The notes below the pieces were generated by a model, which did not search any database, had not been told where the DNA came from, and saw only the letters and a program-made list of their open reading frames with translations. 64,000 nucleotides of DNA from Cristatella mucedo. Lineage: Eukaryota > Bryozoa > Phylactolaemata > Cristatellidae. A program made the translations under genes and the position numbers. Shown piece by piece: positions 1 to 19,011 of this stretch; within the stretch, counting starts at the first letter, position 1; each line of letters begins with the position of its first letter. The DNA lies in NCBI GenBank assembly GCA_009760855.2, contig WPIO01000019.1, positions 4,569,501 through 4,633,500 on the forward strand, written 5' to 3'.

Positions 1-172
1 TGCTCACCGAGGCAAAAGCTCAGTTTCTAAGTTAAATCCAAAAGCATGTAAAGCCTAGTTCCGATAGCATCAATCTCCTTCTTAATGTGAACATTCATTG
101 TGCCATACCTAACTTGAAAACAGAGATCAGCATTGCCTGTTAGGAGGGGGTTGTCTGCCGTTAATGACTTAC

Positions 173-8581
<8,409 letters not shown>

Positions 8582-8662
8582 TCCACCGAGGTCAAGGACA
8601 ATGACCTTAATTCTAAAATGAGCAGCCCTTGCCGGCATGCATTTTTCAAGATGGATAATTGT

Positions 8663-8690
8663 AACAGATGTATATATATATATTTATAAT
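8663..8690. repeat. (TA)n microsatellite
   Basis: Short TA dinucleotide run just upstream of TBCD exon 1. Confidence 0.8.
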
Positions 8691-10035
8691 TATCTTCTAA
8701 TTATTCTGGGAAGGAATTGGCAGAATAGAGAGGTTGCGTACAGCATAGCTTATTTATAAAGATCTACGGCAGCTAACGTAGATATAAATACATTGGACAC
8801 GCCAGAATCACGTGGTTGGGCAAATTTGTATCCTCCAGCGCTCTCGTTCTACTGGGCCATAGATTTGGAACACGTCAAGGTTTTCCGTTCTTTTGGCTCT
8901 TCTCTGCTTAGCCATAAGAACGTTCACGTTGCTTGTCCATGAAGACCGACAGCTTTCTTTTTTTGCCTCTTCGATGCACCGAGACCTCGACTGCGCTACA
9001 ATAGCTCAGCAGCAGTAAGTTAAATTTTGCCGAACTGCCACATGAGTTTATGTGGCAGCCCAAATGCGCTAAAGGAAAAGGCGGAGCTGGACGGCGGACG
9101 AGGAGGTTTAGAAAGGTGGACGTGGAGGTGGGACGGACGAAAAGGAGCAGGAAACCGGCGGTGCAGTAAAATTTATATCTCAGCAGTAGAAAGAATGACG
9201 CTATTCAGAAGGGCACGGAGGAGAAAAAACACTAAGCAGTATCTTTACTTAAGGATTGAAAAGCGTTGTCACTGCTCATCTGACCGAATACTGCACTCTG
9301 TAAGTAGTCTCGAACGTAGCAGTGCCTTAGGTGAGTGCATTCGATGCCTGGGGATGTTCCGATGCGAATACCGCCATCTACGAGACGTCTTTCTTACTTT
9401 CTTTGTGTAAAATTACGTCTTAGGCAGTTTACGGAAGCGTAAGCGAAGGATGCTCCAACGTTGCTGCGACCGGACCCTAGTGACGGTGCGATGCGCGTGA
9501 GATGGCCGTCAGTGTCACTTTGCAGGCTGGCAAAGCTTTGATGGTATTTTTACATCTTGCGAAGTCGCAGGATCGACCATTTAGCCTCTCGGTTTCTACT
9601 CCTGTTTCTACTCGTGTTGATCTGTAACGACTATCATGGCTAAAGCCCCCCCCCCCATAGGTTTAGCAGAAGGACGAGGCCTGACCTGCCCCTGAGAAAG
9701 TTGCTGTCGTTCACTCCCCCTCGGCCAAAGAAATATGTCTTAGCCACCCCGAGAGCCCTCGTTGGGGCAGACTCTTCAGAAATAATCTACCCTCGTTGCT
9801 TGCATGGGACTAAGACGTATGCTAGAGCTTCGCGAATTCAGACCATACAATCGAGATCAGCTTCCAGAGGTGTTATCGTTACACTTAAATGTCACAATGA
9901 GATTAGTAGAGTAAAATGGATTTATGAGCTTCAAGAGGCAATCGAGCGGCGCCCAACTTCGCACAGTTGCATGTGCAATTAGATTTTCCTGCGAAGTCTT
10001 TGACCGTGGCCAGTTTGTTCCATCGACGGTCCCCT
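8691..10035. other. Region upstream of TBCD
   Basis: No gene seen. ORFs at 9027-9410 (127 codons) and 9701-9982 lack recognisable motifs and splice context and are probably chance. The TBCD promoter should lie near 8600-9000, but I see no clear TATA box there. Confidence 0.5.
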
Positions 10036-10256
10036 AGCTTATGCGTGCTGACACTGTGCATGCTGCCACTAACCACATTTGCATGCTGACCCTGCGCATG
10101 TCACCCCTAACCATATTATTCATTTCCTTTGTTTTTCAAGCATGATTTTACTTACCATTCAATTGCATTTCACTTTACAGCAAATGTAAAGCGCCTAGAG
10201 AGAGATTAAGTTCTCTGAGGGCGCTTTATCAAGTGAATTATTATTATTATTATTAT
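10036..10256 (+). mobile_element. LINE family A, 3' end
   Basis: 3' terminal fragment of the (ATT)n-tailed CR1/L2-group LINE called family A here. It has the family 3' UTR words GCAAATGTAAAGCGCCTAGA and TTCTCTGAGGGCGCTTTATC, then an (ATT)n tail. 5' truncation of this kind is normal for LINE insertion by target-primed reverse transcription. Confidence 0.85.
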
Positions 10257-11294
10257 AGTGAGGGCCCTACTGGAACCATTCACTGCTAAGCAACACAAGT
10301 TTGCCAATCTGTATATATTTAGACTCGCTCAGAATTCACGAGAGCCTATCGCGCTTTTCGCACTGTCGTTAAGTGCGAGAATGCTTTAAGTTTGGGCTTC
10401 GCGTTTTCTTTGAAGGTGAATTTTATTCTTAGACGTCGATGATATTGGAGCCGTTTCAGCTCAACGTTCTAACACTTTAGTGTTCGAGTAATAATTTGGT
10501 TTAGAAAGCCAAGCAACCTCGGTCTGGGCGGCTCGCCTTCGTCGCACTGCTTCAGAATGTTTCTCCAGAATGGGACTGCCAACATTTCAAAACGGGCCAC
10601 CCTGGTCAGCCGGGCAGGCGACCCTTGCGTTGCCACTTAAAATCCCACCAAAGGGGGTGTGATTCTCATTTTAGGCAGCTTCCAAAAAGGCTTCCGGGCT
10701 GCACTCTGTCGGTGCAGATAGCCGATGCCTATTCTCCAAATAGCGCTAGGCGCTTCTCTTTTATTGTATCGAACGACGCTTTCGGATCTAGGATTTCGGC
10801 ATGGAACTAAAGACGTTCACGAAATTTGGGAGAAGGCTACAAATGGCTACCTTGAGCTATTACAATAAGAATAAGCATTAAAATTAAAAGCTTTCAGAGT
10901 CAAGAGATTTTCTAGCAAATTTCGGAAAAAAGTCCACAATCCTGTGTCTCTCGTTTGTAAGTCGAGATTCGCCATCCGTACCAAAATCTTGGTAACGACC
11001 TTACTGCGTGGGGCTCAACTAGAATTCGCTGGAAATGCGACGCCACACGTTAAATGCCTATGTTTCCCTGGTCAAAAACCGAGATCAGGCGAGTTCATAG
11101 CAACGACAATCAGTATTGTGAAAGACTCATCGGTTGATCCCAGGATTGCCGGACACTTTTTTTATTTTCACCAGAGTTGGGATCAGGAGGCAATAATCAG
11201 AATATACTGGCAGCGTTCATAGTGTTCTCTAATATAACAGAAACTATCAATTGCCATCAGGAAACTACAATTAACGTACGTCTAATGCACCTTG
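10257..11294. other. Intergenic, nothing recognised
   Basis: Unique-looking sequence. ORFs of 61 and 92 codons at 10625 and 10944 show no motif. Confidence 0.5.
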
Positions 11295-11366
11295 GTAATA
11301 ATAATAATAATAATACACTTGATATTGCGCCCTCAGAGAACTGAATCTTTTTCTAGGCACGTTGCT
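11295..11366 (-). mobile_element. LINE family A tail fragment
   Basis: (AAT)n followed by the reverse complement of the family A 3' end (CACTTGATATTGCGCCCTCA ... TTTCTAGGCAC). Only the last ~70 bp are present. Confidence 0.8.
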
Positions 11367-11695
11367 ATGGTTATTGAAAAGAAGGCTGCCCTGAGCTTTG
11401 ACACGCCTGAGTGTTTAGATCCACAAACATCTTTCGAAGGGTTATACTCGTAGGTCGTGCGGTTTGCTACGTTTTACGGGTTTTAAAAAGAACGTGGCCT
11501 GTGCCAGAGAGGGGAAAGATGTTTTACGTATCCAGAGAAAACAACGAGACCTACTGTACTCTGCTTGTCAACAGAAAAAGCAGACTGATTCAGACTGCCA
11601 CCGCACTGCACCGTATACAGATGGAGCGACATCACGCCGGATGTCGAGTGGAAGCATTTCCAATGGGTCCCCAGCCCTGCTGAGAGAAAAGGTAA

Positions 11696-11767
11696 GGGCC
11701 CCACCGGGATTTGAACCCGGGACCTCTCGCACCCAAAGCGAGAATCATACCCCTAGACCATGAGGCC
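11696..11767 (-). tRNA. tRNA-Pro (anticodon UGG)
   Basis: A 72-nt cloverleaf on the minus strand. The acceptor stem GGCCTCA pairs with TGGGGCC (one G-T wobble), followed by discriminator C. The D arm has GGTCTAGGGGTATGATT. The anticodon arm is CTCGC-TTTGGGT-GCGAG, anticodon TGG. The T arm is CCGGG-TTCAAAT-CCCGG. No CCA is encoded, as in eukaryotes, and there is no intron. An oligo-T terminator (CTTTTC) follows 7-10 nt downstream. Internal A and B boxes are intact, so it looks functional. Confidence 0.95.
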
Positions 11768-12640
11768 TCTCCACAAGGGTACCATAAAAAGTTATTTATT
11801 AATAAAAATAAACGTCTTGCTTCCTACCTCCTTTTTACCCACTCGAGTTTTGCGACGGTCTCCTGGTTTTTAGGAGGTTTGGATGGCAGTCATAATCCAA
11901 ATCTGGGTTCCAACTCGCTCCGCCCACTGAGTGTTCATGGAATAGCAAAGAAGGCATTTATCTATGGCCAGGCCTCGTGAATGCCATTACCAGTAGAATA
12001 AAACCTGTCCGCTACAGCCTTTATCGCTCACCGCCTCAAAATCTCATTTTTTGAACTGCGAGCTCAAAGTGTCCCATAAACGGGAACTCGCCTGTAAAGC
12101 TGATAATTTCACTGCAGTGGGCGTGGCCTAAGCGGCATCAGTGATTGGTCACTTGCTAGGGCTTGGCTGAAAAAGTAGAACCGGGTTCGGATGCTTAGCC
12201 CGCCCCACGCATTGGTGACGTATGCCATGAAGACTCGTGCAGGTAGGAAGCTGGTAGGACGCAAGACTCGCCGTCTAAACCATGCTTTAGCCGCTCGCGA
12301 GGAACATTGGGTGCGCTAAGGTCCTTTGAAAACCTTCGGGGTCAGAGTTAGTTACTTGGGTCACACGACTAATGTCGAAATTTCGGTGTCTATCACAATT
12401 AGGCAGACTGAAATAGATAAGCTGCCTCCAGCTTGGCGTTGGTAACGGAAGTATGTGGTTTTTTATGCACAGAAATTAAACTATAATTAACCCGTTTGGC
12501 CACCTAGATTTCAAAACAGTAGAGGCCCTCAAGCGCACCACATCGCCACCTCCCCTAATAGCTCCGACCGGCACAGCCCCGCCGCCTAGCGATGCGGGCA
12601 TCCTTGCTCCAGGCGTCGTCATAGATAAATACGTAGTGGC
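11768..12640. other. Intergenic, nothing recognised
   Basis: No coding or repeat signature that I can support. At 12120-12240 there are promoter-like words (GGGCGTGGCC, GTGATTGGTCAC) but no gene attached to them. Confidence 0.4.
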
Positions 12641-13401
12641 GTAATAATAATAATACACTTGATAAAGCACCCTCAGAGAACTCAATCTCTTTCTAGGCGC
12701 TGTACATTCGCTGCAAAGGAAACACGATTGAATGGTGAGTGGTATCATGCTTGATAAACAACATGAATAACGTGGTTATGGGTGACATGCACACGGTCAG
12801 CATGCAAGTGTGGTTAGTGGCAGCATACACATTGTCAGCACGCATAAGCACATCAAGGACGAATCACAGGGACCCACTAAATGCTGTCATAAGGAGGTGT
12901 GTTTTTAAGTTCTTTTTAAATGTGGTCAAGTCAGGGGATGTTCTGACGCAAGTCGGGAGTGAGTTACAGGCTTTGGAAGCATACGAACTAAACGCGCGGT
13001 CTCCAAAGGATTTGAGGTTTGTATGAGGTATAGGTAAGCAGTTAGATTCTGAAAAGAAGGTGGTACGATGCTTGGCCTGGTGGGGGAAGAGATCTGATAG
13101 GTAGGCTGGAGCCAAAGAAGGAAGTGACCTAAAAGTGAGCGACAAAACCTTGAAGTCGGTGTGTAGCTTGACTGGTAGCCAGTGCAGGTCGGCGAGAAGT
13201 GGTGTGATGTGGCAACTGCGACGCTCACGACAGACAAGCCTAGCTGCAGATTTTTGCACCAGCTGTAAGCGCCTGATTGCACATGCCAGTAGGCCAGCAA
13301 GCAGTGAGTTACAGAAGTCAAGTCGGGATGTCACAAATGCATGGACCAACTTAGATGTGGTATCCTTATCTAAAAAAGCCCGAGTATTAGCAATTGGCCT
13401 A
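12641..13401 (-). mobile_element. LINE family A, 5'-truncated copy
   Basis: Reads on the minus strand from the (ATT)n tail at 12641-12654 back into the end of the reverse transcriptase ORF. Protein words include LVHAFVTSRLDFCNSLLAGL, LHWLPVK and LAPAYLSDLFPHQAKHRTTF, typical of the C-terminal region of CR1/L2-group LINEs. The frame is open across this copy but the catalytic RT domain is missing, so it is dead. Confidence 0.9.
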
Positions 13402-13659
13402 CCGAAGGGGCGGGAGCGTTTGTCCCCGGGCGCTGGATCGTCGGGCGCCCAAAGTGGGCACCCAATACTGGCGGAGTAGGCGTCGCCAGTGTAGTTCGTC
13501 TCCGGGTGCACAACCCCAGGAACGCCACTGCAGATACGTACATATTTTTCGGCCATATGGCTCTTAAAAATTACTAGCCTTACCCGTCACCGTCTCTGCC
13601 AGCCGTTCTCTTTTACAATAAACGACTCGGGCTGGGACGGATCAGACGGAGACAGAGGG

Positions 13660-13742
13660 TTATAATAATAATAATGCACTTGATAAAGCGCCCTCAGAGA
13701 ACTCAATCTCTTTCTAGGCGCTTTACATTTGCTGCAAAGGGA
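13660..13742 (-). mobile_element. LINE family A tail fragment
   Basis: (AAT)n plus the reverse complement of the last ~70 bp of family A, in the same orientation as the larger copy 300 bp to the left. Confidence 0.85.
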
Positions 13743-14118
13743 GGTATCAGACAAGTAACTTCCTGGAAAACGTAAAGCTTCCACAACTTGAAATTTCTCC
13801 AAGATTAAGCCGTAAGTTAGAGTATCTCCGGGCTGCTGCTATTCCGTGGCGGCCACCGCCGGCTGAGGCCAGCCGCCAACACTTCGCGGGTAATAGCAGC
13901 TGTGGTCACGTGATCCTCAAGAATGCTGCTCGCTCCGGACTTTCGACATGTCCTTGAACACTAAGGAAAGCTATCCTCTCTTTTTCGACCTCCACTAGGA
14001 GCTGCCGATGTGACCCCGGCCAAAAAATCCGCGGTTTGACTCGAGCCGCCTGAGCGCCGTCCGCTTTTTGACAGAGTACACTTTTGCTGCTGGCTTTCAT
14101 GCCATTCGTAATGCAGCA

Positions 14119-14203
14119 TTCTCCGCTTATCTCTCCGCTTATCTCTCCGCTTATCTCTCCGCTTATCTCTCCGCTTATCTCTCCGCTTATCTCTCCGCTT
14201 ATC
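14119..14203. repeat. 12-bp minisatellite, 7 copies
   Basis: Seven near-perfect tandem copies of CTCCGCTTATCT. Because the unit is 12 bp, every frame on both strands reads as a four-residue repeat (SAYL or SPLI on plus, SGEI on minus). This creates convincing-looking but probably spurious ORFs of about 83-113 codons here. Confidence 0.95.
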
Positions 14204-14729
14204 GGCGGGCCGTGTCCGCTCCGTTCTGCGGGCACGGACTTTTGGAAACAGCTTTCTGTACGCTACCGCAGCCCATCTCGACTACTGACAGAGAACCTAC
14301 AGGGTCCCCACATGCGGGTGATCTTTACCGTTTAAACGACCCTCTTGAGAGGCACCCCACACTGAGGCTATCCTCATTGAAGCATTGCACACTATTGAAT
14401 TATTGTTGAAAGCCACATTCGTTAAAATTAGTCCACATTACTTCCTTGCGACAGCAAATGCTAGCCGTACACGATTTTCTTAGCCACTATCCACTTGCTG
14501 GGCTCACTTGAAACATGGGTGAAACTTTTTGAAAACTTTACATGTTGATAATCTGACAGGAATTAACCGTCAATTAGCGATTGATGCAGACAGTACTGCA
14601 GCCAAGAATTTGCGCTTGAGCAGATGAGCTGTGACATCCTCACTTTAACACAAAAGGTTTTGCTCAGTTGACTGCGAGGTGACTTCATATAATGTACCGC
14701 ATTAACGTCAAGATTCAGTCACTCAACGC

Positions 14730-15265
14730 TAGGTCCATCCAATCTCTTGCACCGGCCTACCTATCTCAATAAAAAGCACACCAGGTCTCCTTCTCCTCCC
14801 TCCCTCGCCGGAGTGCCAACCGCTACTCAGATTTACTGACTGAGACCACATCACGTAATTATTTGACGATATTCAAATAATATTGCACTTGATTTCAAAA
14901 AGGAGCTAATAGCCTATTTCATCTTCACAGCCTTTCCTTCGTCCGAGTGAGATGACCTCTGTGTGCTTGTGTGTTAGTTAGTAAACTGCACAGCTCGTGG
15001 CTAAGACCAGGTGAAACATGTTTTTATAGCGCTCCACTGAACTGGTATTTTTTCCTGTAGTCTTTGAGTGCTCACCCGTGCATTATCCAGTGCATGTTAC
15101 TAATCAGGGGTGCTATTTATGTCTGCTTAACTAAGCATGATACCTTGATGGTCATTGACTTCTGGCTATTGCTCTTTTTGAAGAGGATTTCAAAGTGCTT
15201 GGATAAATATGTAGCTTTCTTAGGGCGCTTTGAAAACACTTTTTATTATTGGTACTATTATTATT
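14730..15265 (+). mobile_element. Diverged LINE family A-like copy
   Basis: Plus-strand remnant: SIQSLAPAYLSQ and FKKELIAYF recall the end of the family A ORF, and about 300 bp later TTCTTAGGGCGCTTTGAAAA and ATT runs recall its 3' end. Many stops. Confidence 0.6.
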
Positions 15266-15326
15266 CTTATGAGGGCTCCAATCCCGTGTGTGACGAGCAG
15301 TAGTGGGATAAGGTGGCACCACGGGT

Positions 15327-15850
15327 TATAATGATAATAATAAAACATTTGCATCGCCCGCTAAACGAGTTAAGCACCTGTGTAGGCACTTTCCATATGC
15401 TGGAGAAGAAGGTTATCGCATAATTGGTGTTAATAGGAATAATTTCAGCACGATTAAGGGATGGGAAAATGCGGTGAGTAGCTGACAGTTGGGTTTTAGC
15501 TTCCTTTTAGATGCAATCAGAAGATGTAATGGCCCTGGTTTGGCCCTCGGGTAAGGTGCTCATCTACAATGACCAAGGTCGTGGGCTCGAGCCCTACCGC
15601 GCATGGAAAACGCCGGGATAGAGGCTAAGCTCTCCTAAGGCATTATGAAAAGGAGATATTTTATAATTTTTTGCATACGTTGCAAATTCGGGTTTTCAGA
15701 TCACAGGAAGTGAAGGCGCGTTTTCCAAAAGATTTGAGGTCAGTAGGGGCACAGCTCATTGGGTATTTCAGATAACTGTGCCAGAGAAGGAAAAAGAGGC
15801 CTGACATTGAGTGACAAGATCTCAATATCGATACGCTACTCACGGAGAGC
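15327..15850 (-). mobile_element. LINE family A remnant split by a SINE
   Basis: Begins with an AAT-rich tail (15330-15345) and continues as a decayed family A sequence on the minus strand. It is interrupted at 15524-15655 by a plus-strand family-1 SINE. Similarity to the intact copies is low. Confidence 0.6.
15524..15655 (+). mobile_element. tRNA-derived SINE, family 1
   Basis: tRNA-like head with GGCCCTCGGGTAAGGTGCTC (A-box region) and AAGGTCGTGGGCTCGAGCCC (B box). It is followed by a body resembling the last 60 bp of LINE family A (TAAGCTCTCCTAAGGCATTATG). Related copies on the minus strand are at 26118-26260 and 59585-59760. Confidence 0.7.
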
Positions 15851-16428
15851 CCCTAATAAGTTTATGGGAAGCGGTTAATGTGGCAGTTTCGCAGTTCACG
15901 ACAGACCAGGCGCCACAAACGATGGCAGAATCCACATGCGTTAAGATATTGCTGAGACGTGAAATCGCAATCGCATGAAAATCTTTGGGTAAACTCGGCA
16001 TACTGTTCTCTATGGTATCAAAACCACAACTTCGTGGAGCATTTTGTAGCAATGGCAGCTGTATCGCCGCTCAAATGTATGAAAGGGCTGGCAGTTATGT
16101 CATTCCGTATCATTTGGAACCAAAGCTGTTTTTTTTTTACTTTATTCTGGAAATGGCTGCTGTATCGCAGTGCATCACAATTATTTGTAGGGCCGGATTT
16201 TTGGCAAGGCGACATCTTTTTCTAACTTTCACCAACGCGGTGAGGTGCAAACGCCTTTACCAGATTATCCTTGCGGAGTTATCGGACCTGAGACATTTTT
16301 ATCTAGCGAAAATAGAATAATTGTATTTGATTGCACTGGCTCTCTTACAATCGAGGCAGCCGAAGTAGTCTGTTGTTTCGCTGTAAAGGGGCACTTTGCT
16401 GCTTTAGTCTTGAGTTGTTGATATGCCG
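15851..16428. other. Intergenic, nothing recognised
   Basis: Contains a 111-codon ORF on the plus strand (15985-16320) with no recognisable motif. I see no repeat signature. Confidence 0.4.
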
Positions 16429-17206
16429 CCCATGGCGGTAACCTGACTTACTAAGGTAACCCGGGTGCATGCGGACTACGATAACTACCTGAATATTGGT
16501 CCAAATTATATGCAAATAGGTTACAAAAAATGTCGGGCTCGAGTTCTATTCGTCAGTAGAAAGACGGTGATTTCGAAAACGATAATTTTTATTTCGCAAG
16601 TGTCCAGCGGCTGACCGGATCCAGGGCTCGATCACGAAAAGTGAACCTGTTTTTTCGAGAAATAGCTCAATATTGATGGCTGATTTGGGACAACCGCTGG
16701 TGCCTTCTTCGGGTGCTCCACAGAGCGTATCTGCACGCCCGGAGCAGCCTTCTGTTCAGTGCTTGTTTTCTGTCATATCGGATGCCGCCGCCGCACCAAT
16801 ATCGTCAGGATCTTCGTCCTCGTTATCAGCGATACTAAACAAGCGAGCACTGGCACCGAGATTCAGGACCTCCTGCATAATCTTTTCAGACTAGCGGGTG
16901 GCAATGAAGTTCCCGGGAAATGTTTCCAAGAACTTGCACTCTAGTTCCATTACATTGTTAGCAACATCATTGCTAACATCTTTTATATCGTCATTATAGC
17001 CAACCATAGCGTGCATCCTTTCATTGAGCTCTTTCGCACGTAGTTAATCAGATTGCTTCGACGGTTTTCTGACGGTGCTGCTCATGAATCAGGTCAACGG
17101 AGTTTTCGACTTCGAAACGCTTAATTTTTTTAGAGCAGCTATCCGCAAAATAAATAATTAATTGCGATTCTACTTACGGAAATTCGGTAACCCGGGTTAC
17201 CACCAT
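16429..17206 (-). pseudogene. Inverted-repeat-bounded unit with decayed coding sequence
   Basis: The ends are imperfect inverted repeats: left ATGGCGGTAACCTGACTTAC (16434), and the reverse complement of the right end, ATGGTGGTAACCCGGGTTAC. Inside, the minus strand reads protein-like in pieces broken by stops and frameshifts: KKIKRFEVENSVDLIHEQH, then ELNERMHAMVGYNDDIKDVS and VMELECKFLETFPGNF, then EKIMQEVLNLGASARLFSIA followed by an acidic stretch. I do not recognise the protein. It could be a gene fragment carried by a DNA transposon or simply an old pseudogene. Confidence 0.4.
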
Positions 17207-17398
17207 CGGGCTCAAGCGCTGAAAGGGGCACACGAAAATAAGTAGCCTGAAAGTAGCTTAACACTTTAACTAGCAAGGATCATGGGATTTTATGTGACCT
17301 ATTGCGAAAAGTTTTCATTTGGAGCACTCACAGCTGAATTTTTTAGTATAAAGCACCAAGAAATCCTTAAAAATATCAAACAATTGAACTGCCAGAAA

Positions 17399-17431
<33 letters not shown>

Positions 17432-17432
17432 C
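17399..17432. repeat. (TA)n microsatellite
   Basis: TA run with one G interruption. The tyrosine/isoleucine-rich ORFs across it are low-complexity artefacts. Confidence 0.9.
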
Positions 17433-17669
17433 CCAACAAGAGGACTATATTTCTTTCTCGTCGCTGCCTTCGCGCAGGATAGAAAGCATGTCACTTGTTT
17501 AATGATATGCACATACCAAGGACAGAACGCATGAACAAGGCAAAGGTCGTGAACAAACAACATGTAGACATAGCTTCTTTTCAAATGTACGTGCAGTACA
17601 AGAAAGATATTTAATTCTCTTACCCACTATACAAATTATTAAGTAAGAAAATATCGTGACAGCATTTCG

Positions 17670-17960
17670 TCTAGAATTACCAACTGCATTGGAACTCAGG
17701 GAGGGGTTTAATGAAGAGCCTAATTAAAAAGTATTTCTGGCAGGTGGGCCAGAGGAAGAGAACGAAGAGACCAAGTGGTGTAGCCTGGCAGCTGGGACCT
17801 TCACGGCATAAACTCCTAGCTGCCAAGTTTTGCAATAACTGTAAGCGACTTATTGCACCGACAGGAAGACCTTCGAGTAGCAAATTTGAAGTCTAAACGG
17901 GTGTCACAAATTAGCACGGACCAGCTTAGTATCTGCATCTAAGCAAAGTGCTGCGTTACG
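17670..17960 (-). mobile_element. LINE family A internal fragment
   Basis: Minus-strand words LLEGLPVGAISRLQLLQN and ARSLCREGPSCQATPL align to the same part of the ORF as in the copy at 12641-13401. Confidence 0.75.
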
Positions 17961-18680
17961 TCGCTAAAAGTACGCATACTTGACTTCGGAGCTTATGTAG
18001 TCATTCGTATAGTAAACGATCGCTTTGAAAGAGGACACAAATTTCGCTAGGGGTTAATCAAGGTATGCTGGCCGACCCAGTTTGGACAGCCATCATCAAA
18101 CCATAACAGCCTCGTGCTCCATCGGAGTAACCTTCATCTCTAGGTAAGGGGTGAGGACTTCAAAAATTAGAATTCCTCTGATAACTGGTTAAAACCATGT
18201 CTGATGAGTTTGGCTTTAAGGAGTCTGTCGATAGGGAACAATATGCATTGCGAATAGGGCTAAGGCAGAGCTTTTTCTTTCACACGAGCATTTTCGATGG
18301 GTATTATTTTTTTCTAATAATATTAGCCTTTTCGATGAACGCCTACTACGTTCCATAAGGTTCGACCAATTTCACCGCCGTAGGCACAGCAGGGTATCAC
18401 CGACTACAGAGGCTTTGCCGCTAGGTAAAGTAGTAATAAACAGCATCTGCAGCCATGCAGAAGCCCACACGGTAGCTTAAGGTACCGCATACAAACTATT
18501 CAGTTGGTGCAGCCAGAGCCACTGAACTTACTCTAATCGCCGACAGAGTGCTATTACGTTTGTCTGGAGCTAGCCTAGCGTCGAAAGGCAGCCAGGCAGT
18601 AAGGAAGAGCAGAGGTAGAATTGCATTAACGTAACTTGAGACGTACCTTGGATGCAAGCAAAGTTACTTGTACAAGCACT
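17961..18680. other. Intergenic, nothing recognised
   Basis: Region between a LINE fragment and the SDHC 3' end. I see no coding or repeat signature. Confidence 0.4.
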
Positions 18681-18686
18681 TTATTT
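18681..18686 (-). terminator. Likely SDHC polyadenylation signal
   Basis: AATAAA on the minus strand, about 220 nt after the SDHC stop codon. It is the first such hexamer downstream. Confidence 0.55.
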
Positions 18687-18906
18687 TGGATAGTACTCTC
18701 AGGAACGGAACATAATCTTAGCCATAACTAAGAGCAACACTATGTTAAGGCATGACGAAAAGAGCATGTGCTGCATGAGTACTTAGCACAGCCACATGGA
18801 TGATTCATGGATACAAACCAAACCAGGAGTCAGTAGACGACGGCTCACTTGAGCAGGTACGTCTGGCAACGAATATGCACAAACGTAGTTTAACACGTCA
18901 CAAACG

Positions 18907-19011
18907 TTACAGCCAGGCAAGAAAGCCAGCAGACAAAATCGACAAGCCGAGCACAGCATAGCCACTCATGTACAACTCCTTCAGTCCAAAGCCCCGTCCG
19001 GTATCGAACGC
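18907..19011 (-). CDS. SDHC: SDHC exon 5 (codons 135-168 and stop)
   Basis: 105 nt, acceptor TTTTTGCAG, ends at TAA (18907-18909). Encodes AFDTGRGFGLKELYMSG and the last membrane helix, ending FLAWL. Confidence 0.95.
   Translation of the reverse strand, partial: AFDTGRGFGLKELYMSGYAVLGLSILSAGFLAWL

Noticed and set aside
8639-9410. 127-codon ORF at 9027 as a divergent partner gene of TBCD
   Set aside because: Arg-rich, no family resemblance, no polyadenylation or splice signals attached.
14119-14203. CRISPR-like array
   Set aside because: Contiguous tandem repeats without spacers, in a eukaryotic genome.
14068-14409. ORFs with SAYL/SPLI/SGEI repeats
   Set aside because: Produced by the 12-bp minisatellite in every frame; no flanking coding signal.
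15525-15600. Possible tRNA gene on the plus strand
   Set aside because: Same reason: tRNA-derived SINE head.
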